From NCBI GenBank assembly GCA_030065615.1, contig JASJDR010000012.1:1-64000 (forward strand): DNA of 64,000 nt. Reading direction: 5' to 3'. Both the position numbers and the translations under genes were made by a program. Origin of the DNA: Xenococcus sp. MO_188.B8 (lineage in GTDB: Bacteria; Cyanobacteriota; Cyanobacteriia; Cyanobacteriales; Xenococcaceae). Under the pieces are notes generated by a model. It saw nothing but the letters and a program-made list of their open reading frames with translations, made no database searches and was not told where the DNA came from. Shown here piece by piece: positions 17,160 to 26,694 of the stretch; position 1 is the first letter of the stretch; each line of letters begins with the position of its first letter.

Positions 17160-20114
17160 TTAATCTAAAATTTCTACTATTCCAGTTTGACCATTCAGTT
17201 TAACGCGATCACCATCGTGTAATAATTGAGTAGCATAAGTAACATCCATAACCGCAGGAATATTGTATTCACGAGCGATAATCGCACCATGAGAAAGACT
17301 ACCTCCTGATTCGGCAATTAAGCCTCCTGCACGGGCTAAAATGAGCGACCAGCCAGCATCGGTATAGGGTACAACTAAGATTATATCTTTATTGATATCA
17401 TCTTTTATTTCTTGGTAATTAAGGATCACTTTAATTATGCCTTCGATTTGCCCAGAACTGGCAGCGATTCCTGTTAGTTTTTTCTGGCTTTCTAAAACAT
17501 AATTAGTGGTAGGGACATCAAAATCACTTTGATTCCCATATACTAAATAGGGAACAATCGATGATTTTGATTCTCCTTGCCATTTTTCTCGTCTAGAAGT
17601 GATTAGGTTATTGATCATATCTAGATCGCTTTTTTGTTGACTAAGATTTTTAATTGTTTCAAAATCAAGAAAAAAGATATCTCCTGGTTGACTTAAAATA
17701 TTTTCTTGTAACCAAATAGCTTCTAAATCCAGAAAGCTCCAACGAAGATAAGCTAATAATTTATTGTAAACTTCACCAACTTTACCTTTAAGACTAAAAC
17801 GAGTTTGTACTAACTTCTGTTTTAGAGAAAAATTAAATTCTTTTTTGTTACCTAATACTTGTCTTCTTGATTCTTTATCAAAGAAAAACTCAGCTAACAT
17901 TTTTCTGGCAGGACGAGGATTCTCCCGCCAACGAGGCACAGAAATATCTGTCACAACTTCCCCTAAATAGCCATAGGTTTCTAGCCAATTATCAAAACGT
18001 TGAAGAATTGATTGTCCTTCAGGAATATCTGCTAAATAAGCAAATAAAGAAGCACAAGAACCCATAGTTATTTGCTCTTTTGCCAATAATTTCCAAGCAT
18101 CAATAGCTAGTTCAGCTAGTGATCGCATTGAAGCAATTTCTGGAACTTGACTATTATCCAATTCCTCAAGAGATACTTTTAAAATTGCTTGACGTAGGGC
18201 AAAACTTAGGGGAGCTAAAATATTGTAATAGGTTGAGACTTCCAGAGCTTCTAATATTTTATTAATGCGAGCAATAATTTCTGATGTAGACAGACTTAGA
18301 TTTTTAGTCGATGCGATTTCTGATAGTAAAGGAATAAATAGTTTTTGATTATCTTGCTCGAAATCAGTTTCGAGACTCCATTCTCGCTTGAATAAGCGCC
18401 ATAAACCAGGAATATTTTTAATCGTCGAACTAAGAGGAGGTTTACTAAACTTTTCTCCTCTAGTAAGAAATTCTAAGCTCTCTGGGGGTAATCCCATACG
18501 TAAAAAGATTTGCCCCAGTAAAGTGGCATTAAAATAAGCCCGACCATAATGTAAGCTTGCTGTTTGCCGAAAATCCAAATCTGAAGCTTGTTTGCCTAAT
18601 ACTAATGTAAAAATTTCTCCCCAAACACCACAGGTAAGAGGTTGATTAACTGACCATGTTAAAGGTGGAATTTGTCCAGGTATCACTTCAGCCGCAATTT
18701 TCCTCGTCCAAATCGGTTGTAAATTTGTGATGGGACGAACTTGTAATAACCAAAGCTTTTCCCCATCATAAGTCCATTCAATATCTTGGGGAATCCCTTT
18801 AAAGAGAGCTTCCATTTTCCTGGCAATTACCGCCACCGATTTTAAAACCTCTTGGGGAATAACATCCTCACCTCCATTCAAACAAATCACCCTAGCTTGC
18901 TTACCTTCACTATCTTCCCCATCTCCCTCTACCTTCTCGCTCAAAACCTTCACCTCATACTTAAAGGGAGTAACCCTTCCTGAGACTACTTGACTAGCTT
19001 GTCCAGGTAGGGCTTCGATCGCAACTCCATCACAAAAAGCATTCACAGGGTCGCGACTAAAAGCTACTCCACTATAAACCCCAGTAATTTGTTTCTGAAT
19101 CAAAACTGCCATCGCACCTGAATTTTGCTGATGAGTTTGGCGATATTCAGTAGCAGATTTTTCTAAATAAGATGCTTGACAATCTGCGATCGCAATTTGC
19201 AGATTTTCCCTACTGGTAATATTGAGTATGCTCAAATATTGCCCTGCAGCTGAAGCTGATCCCGAATCTTCTCCAATCGCTGAAGATCTAGCCACTAGAG
19301 GTTCCTGGATTGAAGGATTCAAATATGCTAGTAACGGTCGAAAATCATCTCCTGGAAGCAATACCCAGCCATCGGGGACAGCATAACCTAAGCGTTTTAC
19401 CAGAGAAAGATTAGCGGATTTTTCTCCTACCTTCTGAGGGTTTAGCTTCTGGTCTAGAGAAATAATAGTCTTATCGGGACGGAAAAAACGAAACATTTTT
19501 TGTGATTGGGGATTAACTTCAGAGGGGGGTAAATCTAAATCATCGGGTATTTGTTTATAGATCCAAGCCAATAAACATCCTAGCGCTAGCGCTGCTAAAA
19601 AATATTCTGGCTGGTTTATATGGCGTAATCCAATGATCAGTGCTAGTAATCCTAACACTCCTAACTTGCCCAATTTGCGATCGCGATTAATCGTAAAACT
19701 AATCAGACCGATTAAAAAAACTAAACTGGCAGCGACTGGATCATGGACAAAAATACCCCAAGTTGCATTGGTAGTGCCAGCACCTTTGCCCATCCAGTAA
19801 CGACCCATCACTAAAGCAATTAAAGCTAAAATTTCCCATACTGAGCCATCAGGAAAAAACATCCGCGTCAACAAAACCGCCAAAATTCCTTTAGCTGCTT
19901 CGGAAAGTACCGCCAGAATTCCCGCTAATTTTCCCCCATGATAAAAAGCTGCCGTAACTGAGATATTACCTGTCCCCAGTTGCTGTAATTTTTGACCAGT
20001 AACCAGATAAGTAATCCAGTCAATTAAGGGTAATCCCCCCAAAAGGGGACAAAGGATAAAAATGATCAGAGAACCCCAAATAGGAGCTAAACTACCGTCC
20101 ATAACGTTTAACAT
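17160..20114 (-). CDS. PlsY-like membrane domain fused to PEP-synthase/RPH-like enzyme
   Basis: 984 aa. Residues 1-195 form several transmembrane helices resembling acyl-phosphate:glycerol-3-phosphate acyltransferase PlsY, but the conserved motifs are altered (G-T-G-N-I-S-V-T for G-S-G-N-I-G-A-T-N; G-K-G-A-G-T-T-N after R-Y-W-M). Residues 215-460 are an ATP-grasp pyruvate-phosphate-dikinase N-domain (G-E-K-S-A-N-L, A-R-S-S-A-I-G-E-D, L-Q-V-R-P-I-T). A middle region resembles rifampin phosphotransferase (P-L-T-W-S-V). The C-terminal phosphohistidine swivel domain has G-G-S-L-S-H-G-A-I-I-A-R-E, His about 943. The PEP-binding TIM barrel is absent. Substrate unknown; probably phosphotransfer coupled to a membrane lipid step. 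Confidence 0.8.
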   Translation of the reverse strand: MLNVMDGSLAPIWGSLIIFILCPLLGGLPLIDWITYLVTGQKLQQLGTGNISVTAAFYHGGKLAGILAVLSEAAKGILAVLLTRMFFPDGSVWEILALIALVMGRYWMGKGAGTTNATWGIFVHDPVAASLVFLIGLISFTINRDRKLGKLGVLGLLALIIGLRHINQPEYFLAALALGCLLAWIYKQIPDDLDLPPSEVNPQSQKMFRFFRPDKTIISLDQKLNPQKVGEKSANLSLVKRLGYAVPDGWVLLPGDDFRPLLAYLNPSIQEPLVARSSAIGEDSGSASAAGQYLSILNITSRENLQIAIADCQASYLEKSATEYRQTHQQNSGAMAVLIQKQITGVYSGVAFSRDPVNAFCDGVAIEALPGQASQVVSGRVTPFKYEVKVLSEKVEGDGEDSEGKQARVICLNGGEDVIPQEVLKSVAVIARKMEALFKGIPQDIEWTYDGEKLWLLQVRPITNLQPIWTRKIAAEVIPGQIPPLTWSVNQPLTCGVWGEIFTLVLGKQASDLDFRQTASLHYGRAYFNATLLGQIFLRMGLPPESLEFLTRGEKFSKPPLSSTIKNIPGLWRLFKREWSLETDFEQDNQKLFIPLLSEIASTKNLSLSTSEIIARINKILEALEVSTYYNILAPLSFALRQAILKVSLEELDNSQVPEIASMRSLAELAIDAWKLLAKEQITMGSCASLFAYLADIPEGQSILQRFDNWLETYGYLGEVVTDISVPRWRENPRPARKMLAEFFFDKESRRQVLGNKKEFNFSLKQKLVQTRFSLKGKVGEVYNKLLAYLRWSFLDLEAIWLQENILSQPGDIFFLDFETIKNLSQQKSDLDMINNLITSRREKWQGESKSSIVPYLVYGNQSDFDVPTTNYVLESQKKLTGIAASSGQIEGIIKVILNYQEIKDDINKDIILVVPYTDAGWSLILARAGGLIAESGGSLSHGAIIAREYNIPAVMDVTYATQLLHDGDRVKLNGQTGIVEILD

Positions 20115-20350
20115 TTATCATTTAACATTAACGAGCGCTCCTGCGGTGCCAGAATGGAGGGTGTATTTTACCAAGGTTGATCTACTTAGCTCTAAGACTA
20201 AATATAATTTCCATTACAAAACTATATCCCCAACAGCACAGCTCTACAAGCTGTAGTTACCCCAGCGTAGCCCAGGCTTATTTAAGGACAAGTGACTTTT
20301 GATATTATCCCGCTTTCAAGGTTTTCCTCATAGCATTACTAGTAACCATT

Positions 20351-21205
20351 TCATAAATGTTTCTCCATAATTGCGATCGCCATTTGGGCAAGAGCTTCGG
20401 GGACTTCTAAAGGAGCTAAATGTCCACAGTTCGGTAGTTCTAATACATTACCATGCTCTGAGGCGAATAGTTGATGAAAGCTGGCTAAATGATGGACATA
20501 CTTAGGTTCCATAATCCGATCTTGCTCTCCTGCAATAAAGTAAACAGGTTGTTGCAAACGAGAAACTAACCTGGGTAAATGATGCACCTCTTTTTCGGTC
20601 GTTGATTGCAATAGAGAACCTAATGCCGCTTCTTGATCGGCACTAATAAAATCAATAATCCGTTGACGACCCCAATCAAGAGATAGAGGATGACAAACCA
20701 TCATTCGCGAAAAAATTAAATCTAACCCTGGAACATAGGGCAACCAAGAAGGTCGAAACTTAACTATCTGTTGACCCGCATTACGAAACTTGGCGAACTC
20801 TTCTTTAATATAAATTCCACCACCAGCATTAACTCCAATCACCCCCTGCACCACTTGAGGAGCTAAATCCGCTGACCATAGAGCAATGCTACCACCTAAG
20901 GAATGTCCAATCACCCAAGCATTCTTAATTTCCAATTTGTGCAACAAATCACATAAGTCTTGAGCATAGGTAGCAAGGGTATAATCCCTCTTCCTTGAAT
21001 TTCCCAGATCCCGTGAAGCTCCAAATCCTCGGAGATCATATCGTAAACATTGATAATCCGATTGCAGAATATCAACTACGGGTTGCCAATAATGATGACT
21101 GAGGAGCCAGCCATGAACAAAAACTAATATAGGAAGTTGAGGATTGGCAACAGGCTTAGTTATTTGATAGGAGTAATCTGTCCCAGATATAGTTATTAAA
21201 GGCAT
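20351..21205 (-). CDS. Alpha/beta-fold hydrolase
   Basis: 284 aa. The nucleophile elbow G-H-S-L-G-G (Ser102), oxyanion H-G-W (about 31-33), acid in G-E-Q-D-R-I (about 235) and catalytic His in C-G-H-L-A-P (about 263) complete the triad. It lacks a signal peptide, so it is cytosolic. The substrate cannot be named; the fold covers esterases, haloperoxidase-like and C-C hydrolases. It is a single gene divergent from the SRPBCC protein. Confidence 0.88.
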   Translation of the reverse strand: MPLITISGTDYSYQITKPVANPQLPILVFVHGWLLSHHYWQPVVDILQSDYQCLRYDLRGFGASRDLGNSRKRDYTLATYAQDLCDLLHKLEIKNAWVIGHSLGGSIALWSADLAPQVVQGVIGVNAGGGIYIKEEFAKFRNAGQQIVKFRPSWLPYVPGLDLIFSRMMVCHPLSLDWGRQRIIDFISADQEAALGSLLQSTTEKEVHHLPRLVSRLQQPVYFIAGEQDRIMEPKYVHHLASFHQLFASEHGNVLELPNCGHLAPLEVPEALAQMAIAIMEKHL

Positions 21206-21387
21206 ATTTTCATCCTATCACCAATCTCTTGCCCCTCGTTTCTAGTCTTTTGGTGCATGTTCCTGGTTTCTCGTTTCTTGGTGCGCGACGCGAAGCGGTA
21301 TCCTTGAGGGCGTTCCTTAATTCGCTATTCTCTCAAAACCATTGTTAAAATTAGCAAGTATTTATGTAAAGGAATGTTACTGCTTTT

Positions 21388-22062
21388 ATGTCTGGGATCT
21401 CGAATAAACTGAAATTAAATCTCTGTCTGGGAAGTTGTGCCGTAGCGATCGCGCTTAACATTTCTATAACTTCTGCTTACGCCAAACTATTTGATGGTCC
21501 AGTTGATCGACTCCCAGTCCTCGAAAGAGTTGCTCTGCGAGAAGGACAAGTTATTGTTACAGGAAAAGAAGGAGTCTATACTTGTCGGATTTTGGTTAAC
21601 GGCTCTGTTGATACTGCCTGGCAAGTATTGACAGACTATGACAACTTTAAGCTATTTCTTCCTGGAGTAACTGATAGTGAGTTATTGGCAACTAACGGCG
21701 ATCGCAAGATTTTTGAGCAAATAAATCGTATTAAAACTTTTATTTTTAGCACTAAAGCCAGGATTCGCATGGCTATTACAGAATCCTATCCCCAAAAAAT
21801 CGCTTTTAATTTTCTTGATGGAGATTTAGATAACTTAGACGGGACTTGGTTATTAGAACCTGTCTCACCCTATCCTAGTGCGCCACCCAATCAAGTGTTA
21901 ATCACTCATCAAGTTAAGGTTGAACCCAATGCTACTCCCAGTCGCAGCTTTTTTTATAATATCTACGAAAATACTTTAGAAAAAACTTTAGCAGCCATCA
22001 AAGAGGAGGTGGAGGAACGAGGAGGCAAGGTAAGCGGCGATGCATCAAAATATGCAATGTAA
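21388..22062 (+). CDS. SRPBCC-superfamily (polyketide cyclase-like) exported protein
   Basis: 224 aa. The N-terminus is signal-like (hydrophobic about 15-34, A-Y-A cleavage). The START/SRPBCC-like domain (about 50-215) has V-D-T-A-W-Q-V-L-T-D-Y-D-N-F and a long C-terminal helix. The fold binds hydrophobic ligands. Cyanobacterial and plant relatives are annotated as cyclase/dehydrase; no ligand can be deduced. Confidence 0.8.
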   Translation: MSGISNKLKLNLCLGSCAVAIALNISITSAYAKLFDGPVDRLPVLERVALREGQVIVTGKEGVYTCRILVNGSVDTAWQVLTDYDNFKLFLPGVTDSELLATNGDRKIFEQINRIKTFIFSTKARIRMAITESYPQKIAFNFLDGDLDNLDGTWLLEPVSPYPSAPPNQVLITHQVKVEPNATPSRSFFYNIYENTLEKTLAAIKEEVEERGGKVSGDASKYAM

Positions 22063-22405
22063 ACGAACCTGCTGGCGCTGGCGAAGCTCTACCCGCAGTC
22101 CCTCGGAAACCTCGACGGGCTTCCACCGCAAAAGACAGCCCCTTACCAAGAGAGGGCAAACATAGAAAGCTGAGGAAGTTTGTTGAGATCTTCTTGGAGC
22201 GATTTTCAAGAAAAAGACCCAGAAGTTATCCTGGGTTTAAATTGCATGATAAAGAAACTATGAAATTGTCAACTCAAATAAGCTAGAGGATACATGGATA
22301 AATAAGCTAACAGTTAGCAATAATCAATAAGCTTACCAATCAAAACTTAATGATTATTACTTCACTTCCGCGTAGCGGCACTAAAGCTTGACCTAGATGG
22401 CAAAC
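22063..22405. other. 343-bp convergent gap with repeat remnants
   Basis: Contains a GC-rich remnant resembling the 10.1-10.7 kb repeats (around 22070-22140), a hairpin ACCCAG (22217-22222) / CTGGGT (22231-22236) followed by TTAAATT that could end the SRPBCC transcript, and a variant of the CTTCCGCGCAGCGG repeat end near 22365-22382 just after the psaL 3' end. No gene. Confidence 0.5.
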
Positions 22406-22876
22406 TTATTTAAAGACTTCTTGTATAATGTCAACGTAAGGAGTCAAGGAAAGTGCATAAGCGAAAGCCGCTCCACCGGAGCCACCAAGGAAGAATCCAG
22501 TAGCAAATTCGCTCCAACCTGCTCTAGTACCTAATTCTTCAGGTACATCAGGAGCAGTGACAATAGAAACAGGCTTGCCACCTATCGCACTAGCATAAAG
22601 GGATAGGGCGATCGTTAAAATGGCAATTAAGCCAATGGCAGCTAGTACACCAGCAGTTTCAGCGAAGTCAGTTCCTCTTAAAGGACCAAGTACGGCGAAA
22701 GGACCATAGACGAAATATCCATGAGCCATGCCGATTTCCAGTCCCCGACCTAGTGGTGACATACCTGCGCGGTAAGCGGGTAGATTTTGGATGAATGCTC
22801 TGCTGATATCAGAAGAGTTAAGGGGAGTAGCGAGATTTCCTACTTGAGGATCTCCTCCATGTTGAATCGCGTCCAT
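22406..22876 (-). CDS. psaL: Photosystem I subunit XI
   Basis: 156 aa thylakoid protein needed for PSI trimers/tetramers and PsaI docking. The family signature N-L-P-A-Y-R-A-G-M-S-P-L-G-R-G-L-E-I-G-M-A lies at about 30-52, followed by H-G-Y-F and G-P-F-A-V-L-G-P-L-R. Two to three transmembrane helices follow. It starts with a M-D-A-I-Q typical N-terminal extension. Divergent from psaI. Confidence 0.97.
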   Translation of the reverse strand: MDAIQHGGDPQVGNLATPLNSSDISRAFIQNLPAYRAGMSPLGRGLEIGMAHGYFVYGPFAVLGPLRGTDFAETAGVLAAIGLIAILTIALSLYASAIGGKPVSIVTAPDVPEELGTRAGWSEFATGFFLGGSGGAAFAYALSLTPYVDIIQEVFK

Positions 22877-23048
22877 AGGAATTGAAATTCTCCTTAATTG
22901 AAATATTTTACAAGTCCTTGAAATAGCAACACTCTAACCTGGTTTAAGTTCACTTTTTGTTAAGAATCTTTATAACTAAGCAAATCGTGCAGGCTTCGCA
23001 GTAATATCCAAATTGTTAGAGTTTTTATTAAAAATAGGACAACAGCAT

Positions 23049-23165
23049 ATGATTGGAGATTTTGCCGCTTCTTGGCTTCCCGTAGTTATGGTTCCTTTTA
23101 TTGGCATGGTTTGTTTTGCGGTTTCGATGGCTCTTTTCTTCTTCTACGTTGAAAGTGAAGCTTAA
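23049..23165 (+). CDS. psaI: Photosystem I subunit VIII
   Basis: A 38-aa single-helix protein beginning M-I-G-D-F-A-A-S-W-L-P and ending F-F-F-Y-V-E-S-E-A, matching PsaI (A-A-S-x-L-P N-terminus, Y-I/V-E-S/G-x-A C-terminus). It binds PsaL in PSI. It is too short for usual ORF cut-offs. It lies 172 bp from psaL in divergent orientation, so the two share a control region. A clear terminator follows. Confidence 0.93.
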   Translation: MIGDFAASWLPVVMVPFIGMVCFAVSMALFFFYVESEA

Positions 23166-23539
23166 GTTTTGTTAACGCGAACAAATTTTTATTGCTCATA
23201 ACGGGTCTTAATTTTTTTAGATCATCTATAATTTTTGCCTTATCTACAACTAGATAAGGTATTTTTTTTGAAAGCAATGTAACAAATAAAAGCTTCGTTA
23301 AATAGATGATCAAATATGCGATCGCTAATTTTGTTTACTGGATTGATATTGGTAATGCTTTTTGTCAGAAAATACTAAAAGTTGTTAACTAGACCAGGAA
23401 GAAAATTCCCTCAAACGCTGATGTCTCCATCATCTCATCCAATCGGGAATAATTCATGGGTTTTCCTAAGTTGTTTAGAGCATACAAAGGGGCAATTTTG
23501 TTGTATATGTAAGGATAGAGCAACTAAATAAATTAATCT
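23166..23539. other. 374-bp gap between psaI and the response regulator
   Basis: Holds the psaI terminator, one HIP1 site (about 23320) and the presumed promoter of the phosphate-type regulator. I could not find a convincing Pho box (two or three CTTAACCT-like repeats). Confidence 0.5.
23238..23269 (+). terminator. Intrinsic terminator of psaI
   Basis: A perfect 9-bp stem CCTTATCTA (23238-23246) / TAGATAAGG (23251-23259) with a 4-nt loop is followed by TATTTTTTTT. About 70 bp after the psaI stop. Confidence 0.85.
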
Positions 23540-24292
23540 ATGTTATCCCTAGATATTGTCCATACTTCTTTAGAATCGGAATTAACTCCCAAGAACCGTA
23601 TATTATTAGTGGAAGATGAAGAGCTAATTAGGGAGATGGTTACAATCGCTCTCGAAGAAGAAGGCTATGAAGTAAAGACAACTAGCAATGGCAGAACAGC
23701 TTTAAATCTTCTGCAAAACAGTAATTCTGAATTTAACCCTGATCTGATTGTTCTAGACCTAATGCTTCCAGAAGTTAATGGTTTAGATATTTGCCGTCTA
23801 CTGCGTTATCAGGGTAATATTATCCCGATTCTCGTTATTAGTGCTAAAACTAGTGAAACAGATCGGGTGTTGGGCTTAGAAGTAGGAGCTGACGATTACC
23901 TAACAAAGCCCTTTAGCATGAGGGAACTGGTAGCTCGCTGTCGCGCTTTGTTAAGACGACAAAGATATAGTGAACAATCTCTAGAATCTCAAACCCCTGT
24001 TCAAAAATATCGCGACATTAATTTATTTACGCAAGAATGTCGCGTAGTAGTTCGAGGAAATGAAGTAAATTTATCCCCCAAAGAATTTCGGTTACTAGAA
24101 TTATTCATGAGTTATCCTCGTCGAGTATGGTCACGGGAAAAGTTAATTGACCAAGTTTGGGGATCTGATTTTCTGGGGGATAACAAGACAGTTGATGTTC
24201 ATATTCGCTGGTTACGAGAAAAGCTAGAAGTAGACCCGAGTAATCCTGAGTATATAATTACAGTCCGCGGTTTTGGTTATCGTTTTGGCTAA
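23540..24292 (+). CDS. sphR: PhoB/SphR-type response regulator
   Basis: 250 aa. The receiver domain (about 19-135) has L-V-E-D-E, the phosphoacceptor Asp73 in V-L-D-L-M-L-P and T-K-P-F. The winged-helix OmpR/PhoB DNA-binding domain (about 150-250) has S-P-K-E-F-R-L-L-E and T-V-D-V-H-I-R-W-L-R-E-K-L. Followed by a PhoR-type kinase and phoU, it is most simply the phosphate regulator. No pst transporter genes are adjacent. Confidence 0.88.
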   Translation: MLSLDIVHTSLESELTPKNRILLVEDEELIREMVTIALEEEGYEVKTTSNGRTALNLLQNSNSEFNPDLIVLDLMLPEVNGLDICRLLRYQGNIIPILVISAKTSETDRVLGLEVGADDYLTKPFSMRELVARCRALLRRQRYSEQSLESQTPVQKYRDINLFTQECRVVVRGNEVNLSPKEFRLLELFMSYPRRVWSREKLIDQVWGSDFLGDNKTVDVHIRWLREKLEVDPSNPEYIITVRGFGYRFG

Positions 24293-24445
24293 AATCGCTT
24301 CTAAATTAGCTATAACCCATTAGCTCTGAGCTATATATCTAGGCAAAATTGATTACAGATTTGGAGCCCTCATTCCTTGTTCCTTAGTAGAATAAACTTA
24401 TAATTATTGTTCAGTTATAAGAACTAATATAGAGGTCAATAGCTC

Positions 24446-25786
24446 ATGGCTGCTGTTGAGTTTATTCTGGGCTTGACTATCGGCGCGGGTTTTTATTGGT
24501 GGCAACAGTACAGATTTGGTCAACAGTTAAGAAAAATTGTTAACTCTTTTTCTCCCCAATCTGATTGGGCAATTTCTCTGCCACCTCTGTCCTTGGTGCG
24601 ACGAGAACTTTATTATTTAGAGTCGCAGCGATACCAGCTAGCAGAAGAAAAAAAAAGCTGGCAAGCAATCTTAGAACAAGCGCCAGTTGGCTTTTTACAA
24701 GTTGACCGAGAAAATCAATTGCTCTGGTGTAACCAACAAGCCAGAATTTTACTAAAAATAGATCGTTGGCGTGAAGGACAAGTCCGCTTATTACTAGAAT
24801 TAATTCGTTCCTATGAATTAGATCGTCTAGTGGAAAAAACCAGGCAATCTCAACAATCGCAAGAACAAGAATGGGTCTTTTATGTTACTCGCTATGCCAG
24901 CTCTACCGAATCTAACAGAGTCAATATTGACTCCCGTGATTCTCCCTGGCAACCTTCCCGCACTGTAGAAGCGATCGCCTTAAAGGGTTACAGTTTTCCT
25001 TTACCGAATCAGGAAATAGGCATATTTATTGTCAATCGTCAACCCCTAGTAGAATTATCGGCATCTCGCGATCGCGCTGTCGCCGATCTGTTCCATGAAT
25101 TGAAAACACCTCTGACTTCGATCTCTTTAGTGGCAGAAACCCTTCTCAAAAGACTGCAAAACCCTGAACGCCGTTGGGTTGAACAAATGTTTCAAGAGAC
25201 AAATCGGCTGATAAATCTTGTCAAAGAATGGTTAGATCTGACTCAACTAGAAGCGAATCCCCGTCACTACCTCAAATATGAAAAGATTCAGCTCCCCAAT
25301 CTGATAAATTCTGTATGGCAAACTTTAGAGCCCATTGCCCAGAAAAAACAAGTTACTTTAGAAGTCAAGGGAGGAACTCCCCCCTCATTTTCCGCTGACA
25401 AATCTCGCTTAATCCAAGTCTTTCTGAATTTGTTAGATAATGCGATTAAGCATAGTCCAGCCCAAGGTAAAATAATCATTGAGATTAGTGAACAAAATTC
25501 CACAGGCAACTCAGAATTATCTGAGATCATTATTGATATTATCGATTCGGGGACTGGATTTACCCCCTCAGATTTACCCTATGTATTTGACAGATTATAC
25601 CGAGGAGACAAATCTCGCACCAGACAATATGCTTCCAATTCTCCTGAAGGTAGTGGCTTGGGGCTGGCGATCGTCCAACAAATTATTCAAGCTCATCAGG
25701 GATTTATTGAAGCAAAAAACCATCCCAGTCTAGGTGGTGCTTGGTTACAAATTACCCTACCATTAGAAAAGTTCACCAAAAATTAA
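24446..25786 (+). CDS. sphS: PhoR/SphS-type sensor histidine kinase
   Basis: 446 aa. An N-terminal hydrophobic segment (residues 4-20) anchors the protein; a PAS-like region follows (about 70-200). The dimerisation H-box F-H-E-L-K-T-P-L-T-S has its His near residue 217. The ATPase domain shows N-L-L-D-N-A-I-K-H, D-S-G-T-G-F and G-S-G-L-G-L-A-I-V. The single N-terminal anchor, lacking a large periplasmic domain, is typical of PhoR-type kinases that listen to PhoU/Pst. Confidence 0.88.
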   Translation: MAAVEFILGLTIGAGFYWWQQYRFGQQLRKIVNSFSPQSDWAISLPPLSLVRRELYYLESQRYQLAEEKKSWQAILEQAPVGFLQVDRENQLLWCNQQARILLKIDRWREGQVRLLLELIRSYELDRLVEKTRQSQQSQEQEWVFYVTRYASSTESNRVNIDSRDSPWQPSRTVEAIALKGYSFPLPNQEIGIFIVNRQPLVELSASRDRAVADLFHELKTPLTSISLVAETLLKRLQNPERRWVEQMFQETNRLINLVKEWLDLTQLEANPRHYLKYEKIQLPNLINSVWQTLEPIAQKKQVTLEVKGGTPPSFSADKSRLIQVFLNLLDNAIKHSPAQGKIIIEISEQNSTGNSELSEIIIDIIDSGTGFTPSDLPYVFDRLYRGDKSRTRQYASNSPEGSGLGLAIVQQIIQAHQGFIEAKNHPSLGGAWLQITLPLEKFTKN

Positions 25787-25921
25787 CCAATTTTCGTTAC
25801 AAGATATACATTCTCTAATTAAATCTTAAACTTTGAATATTATTTATAGTTAATATTATTGATAAACAATAGTAAATCTCTCATTACTCAACTCTCAATT
25901 TATCAAATTAAAAAAGTGATC

Positions 25922-26584
25922 ATGTCTTCTCCAGTCAACTATTCGGAAAAGACCCATTTGGAACGTTCTTTACAACAGGTACAGCAAGATGTACTCAGAA
26001 TGGGAACTCTTGTTGAACAATCCTTTCGTTTGAGTCACCAATGTCTTTTTGAGCGAGACTTACAAGCTGCTACGAAAATTGTCAATTTAGATAAACGAAT
26101 TGATCAATATTATCGCCAGATAGAATTAGACTGTGCCACCCTAATGACATTACAAGCTCCAGTAGCTCGGGATTTGCGTTTAGTAAGTGCCATTATGCAG
26201 CTCGTAAGAGATTTAGAGCGCATCGGTGACTACGCTCAAGATTTAACAGAAATTGCTGTCAAACTTCTCAAGTATCCTCCTCATGAATGTTTGCCAGAAA
26301 TCAAAAAGATGTCAGAACATGCTCAATTGATGCTAGCTACTAGTTTGGTAGCCTTAGCTGATTTAGATGCGACAACAGGAGCCAGCGTTAAACAATTAGA
26401 CGATGTAGTTGATGATGATTACGAAAGACTTTATAATCTTCTAGCCTATCAAAAAGATATCCCAGGAGTAATTGAACCAATGCTGCTTTTAGGATTGATT
26501 ATCCGTCACTTAGAGAGAATGGCAGATCATGCGACTAATATTGGTCAGAGAGTTTCTTATATTGTTACTGGACAAAGAAAGTAA
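25922..26584 (+). CDS. phoU: Phosphate signalling protein PhoU
   Basis: 220 aa, two tandem three-helix PhoU domains, with A-R-D-L-R-L-V-S-A-I and D-L-E-R-I-G-D-Y-A in the first and H-L-E-R-M-A-D-H-A-T-N-I in the second, both metal-cluster motifs. It restrains the sensor kinase when phosphate is plentiful. ATG at 25922 (M-S-S-P-V) is preferred over the upstream TTG at 25859. It is third in the regulator-kinase-phoU cluster. Confidence 0.93.
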   Translation: MSSPVNYSEKTHLERSLQQVQQDVLRMGTLVEQSFRLSHQCLFERDLQAATKIVNLDKRIDQYYRQIELDCATLMTLQAPVARDLRLVSAIMQLVRDLERIGDYAQDLTEIAVKLLKYPPHECLPEIKKMSEHAQLMLATSLVALADLDATTGASVKQLDDVVDDDYERLYNLLAYQKDIPGVIEPMLLLGLIIRHLERMADHATNIGQRVSYIVTGQRK

Positions 26585-26694
26585 GGGGTCGCGTTCTTAG
26601 CTTGCGGCTCTGGGCTTCTTGGCTCATTAAACCTAATTGAATTGTTGGTCGTATTGATCCCCAAGAGCAATCAACTGGATGCGAAATCTATTTT

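Noticed and set aside
22877-23048. HLR1 (RpaB) light-control element upstream of psaL/psaI
   Set aside because: Only one TTTACA-like half site is visible; the second repeat at correct spacing is not.
23400-23539. Pho box upstream of the SphR-type regulator
   Set aside because: No tandem CTTAACCT-like repeats at usual spacing could be made out.
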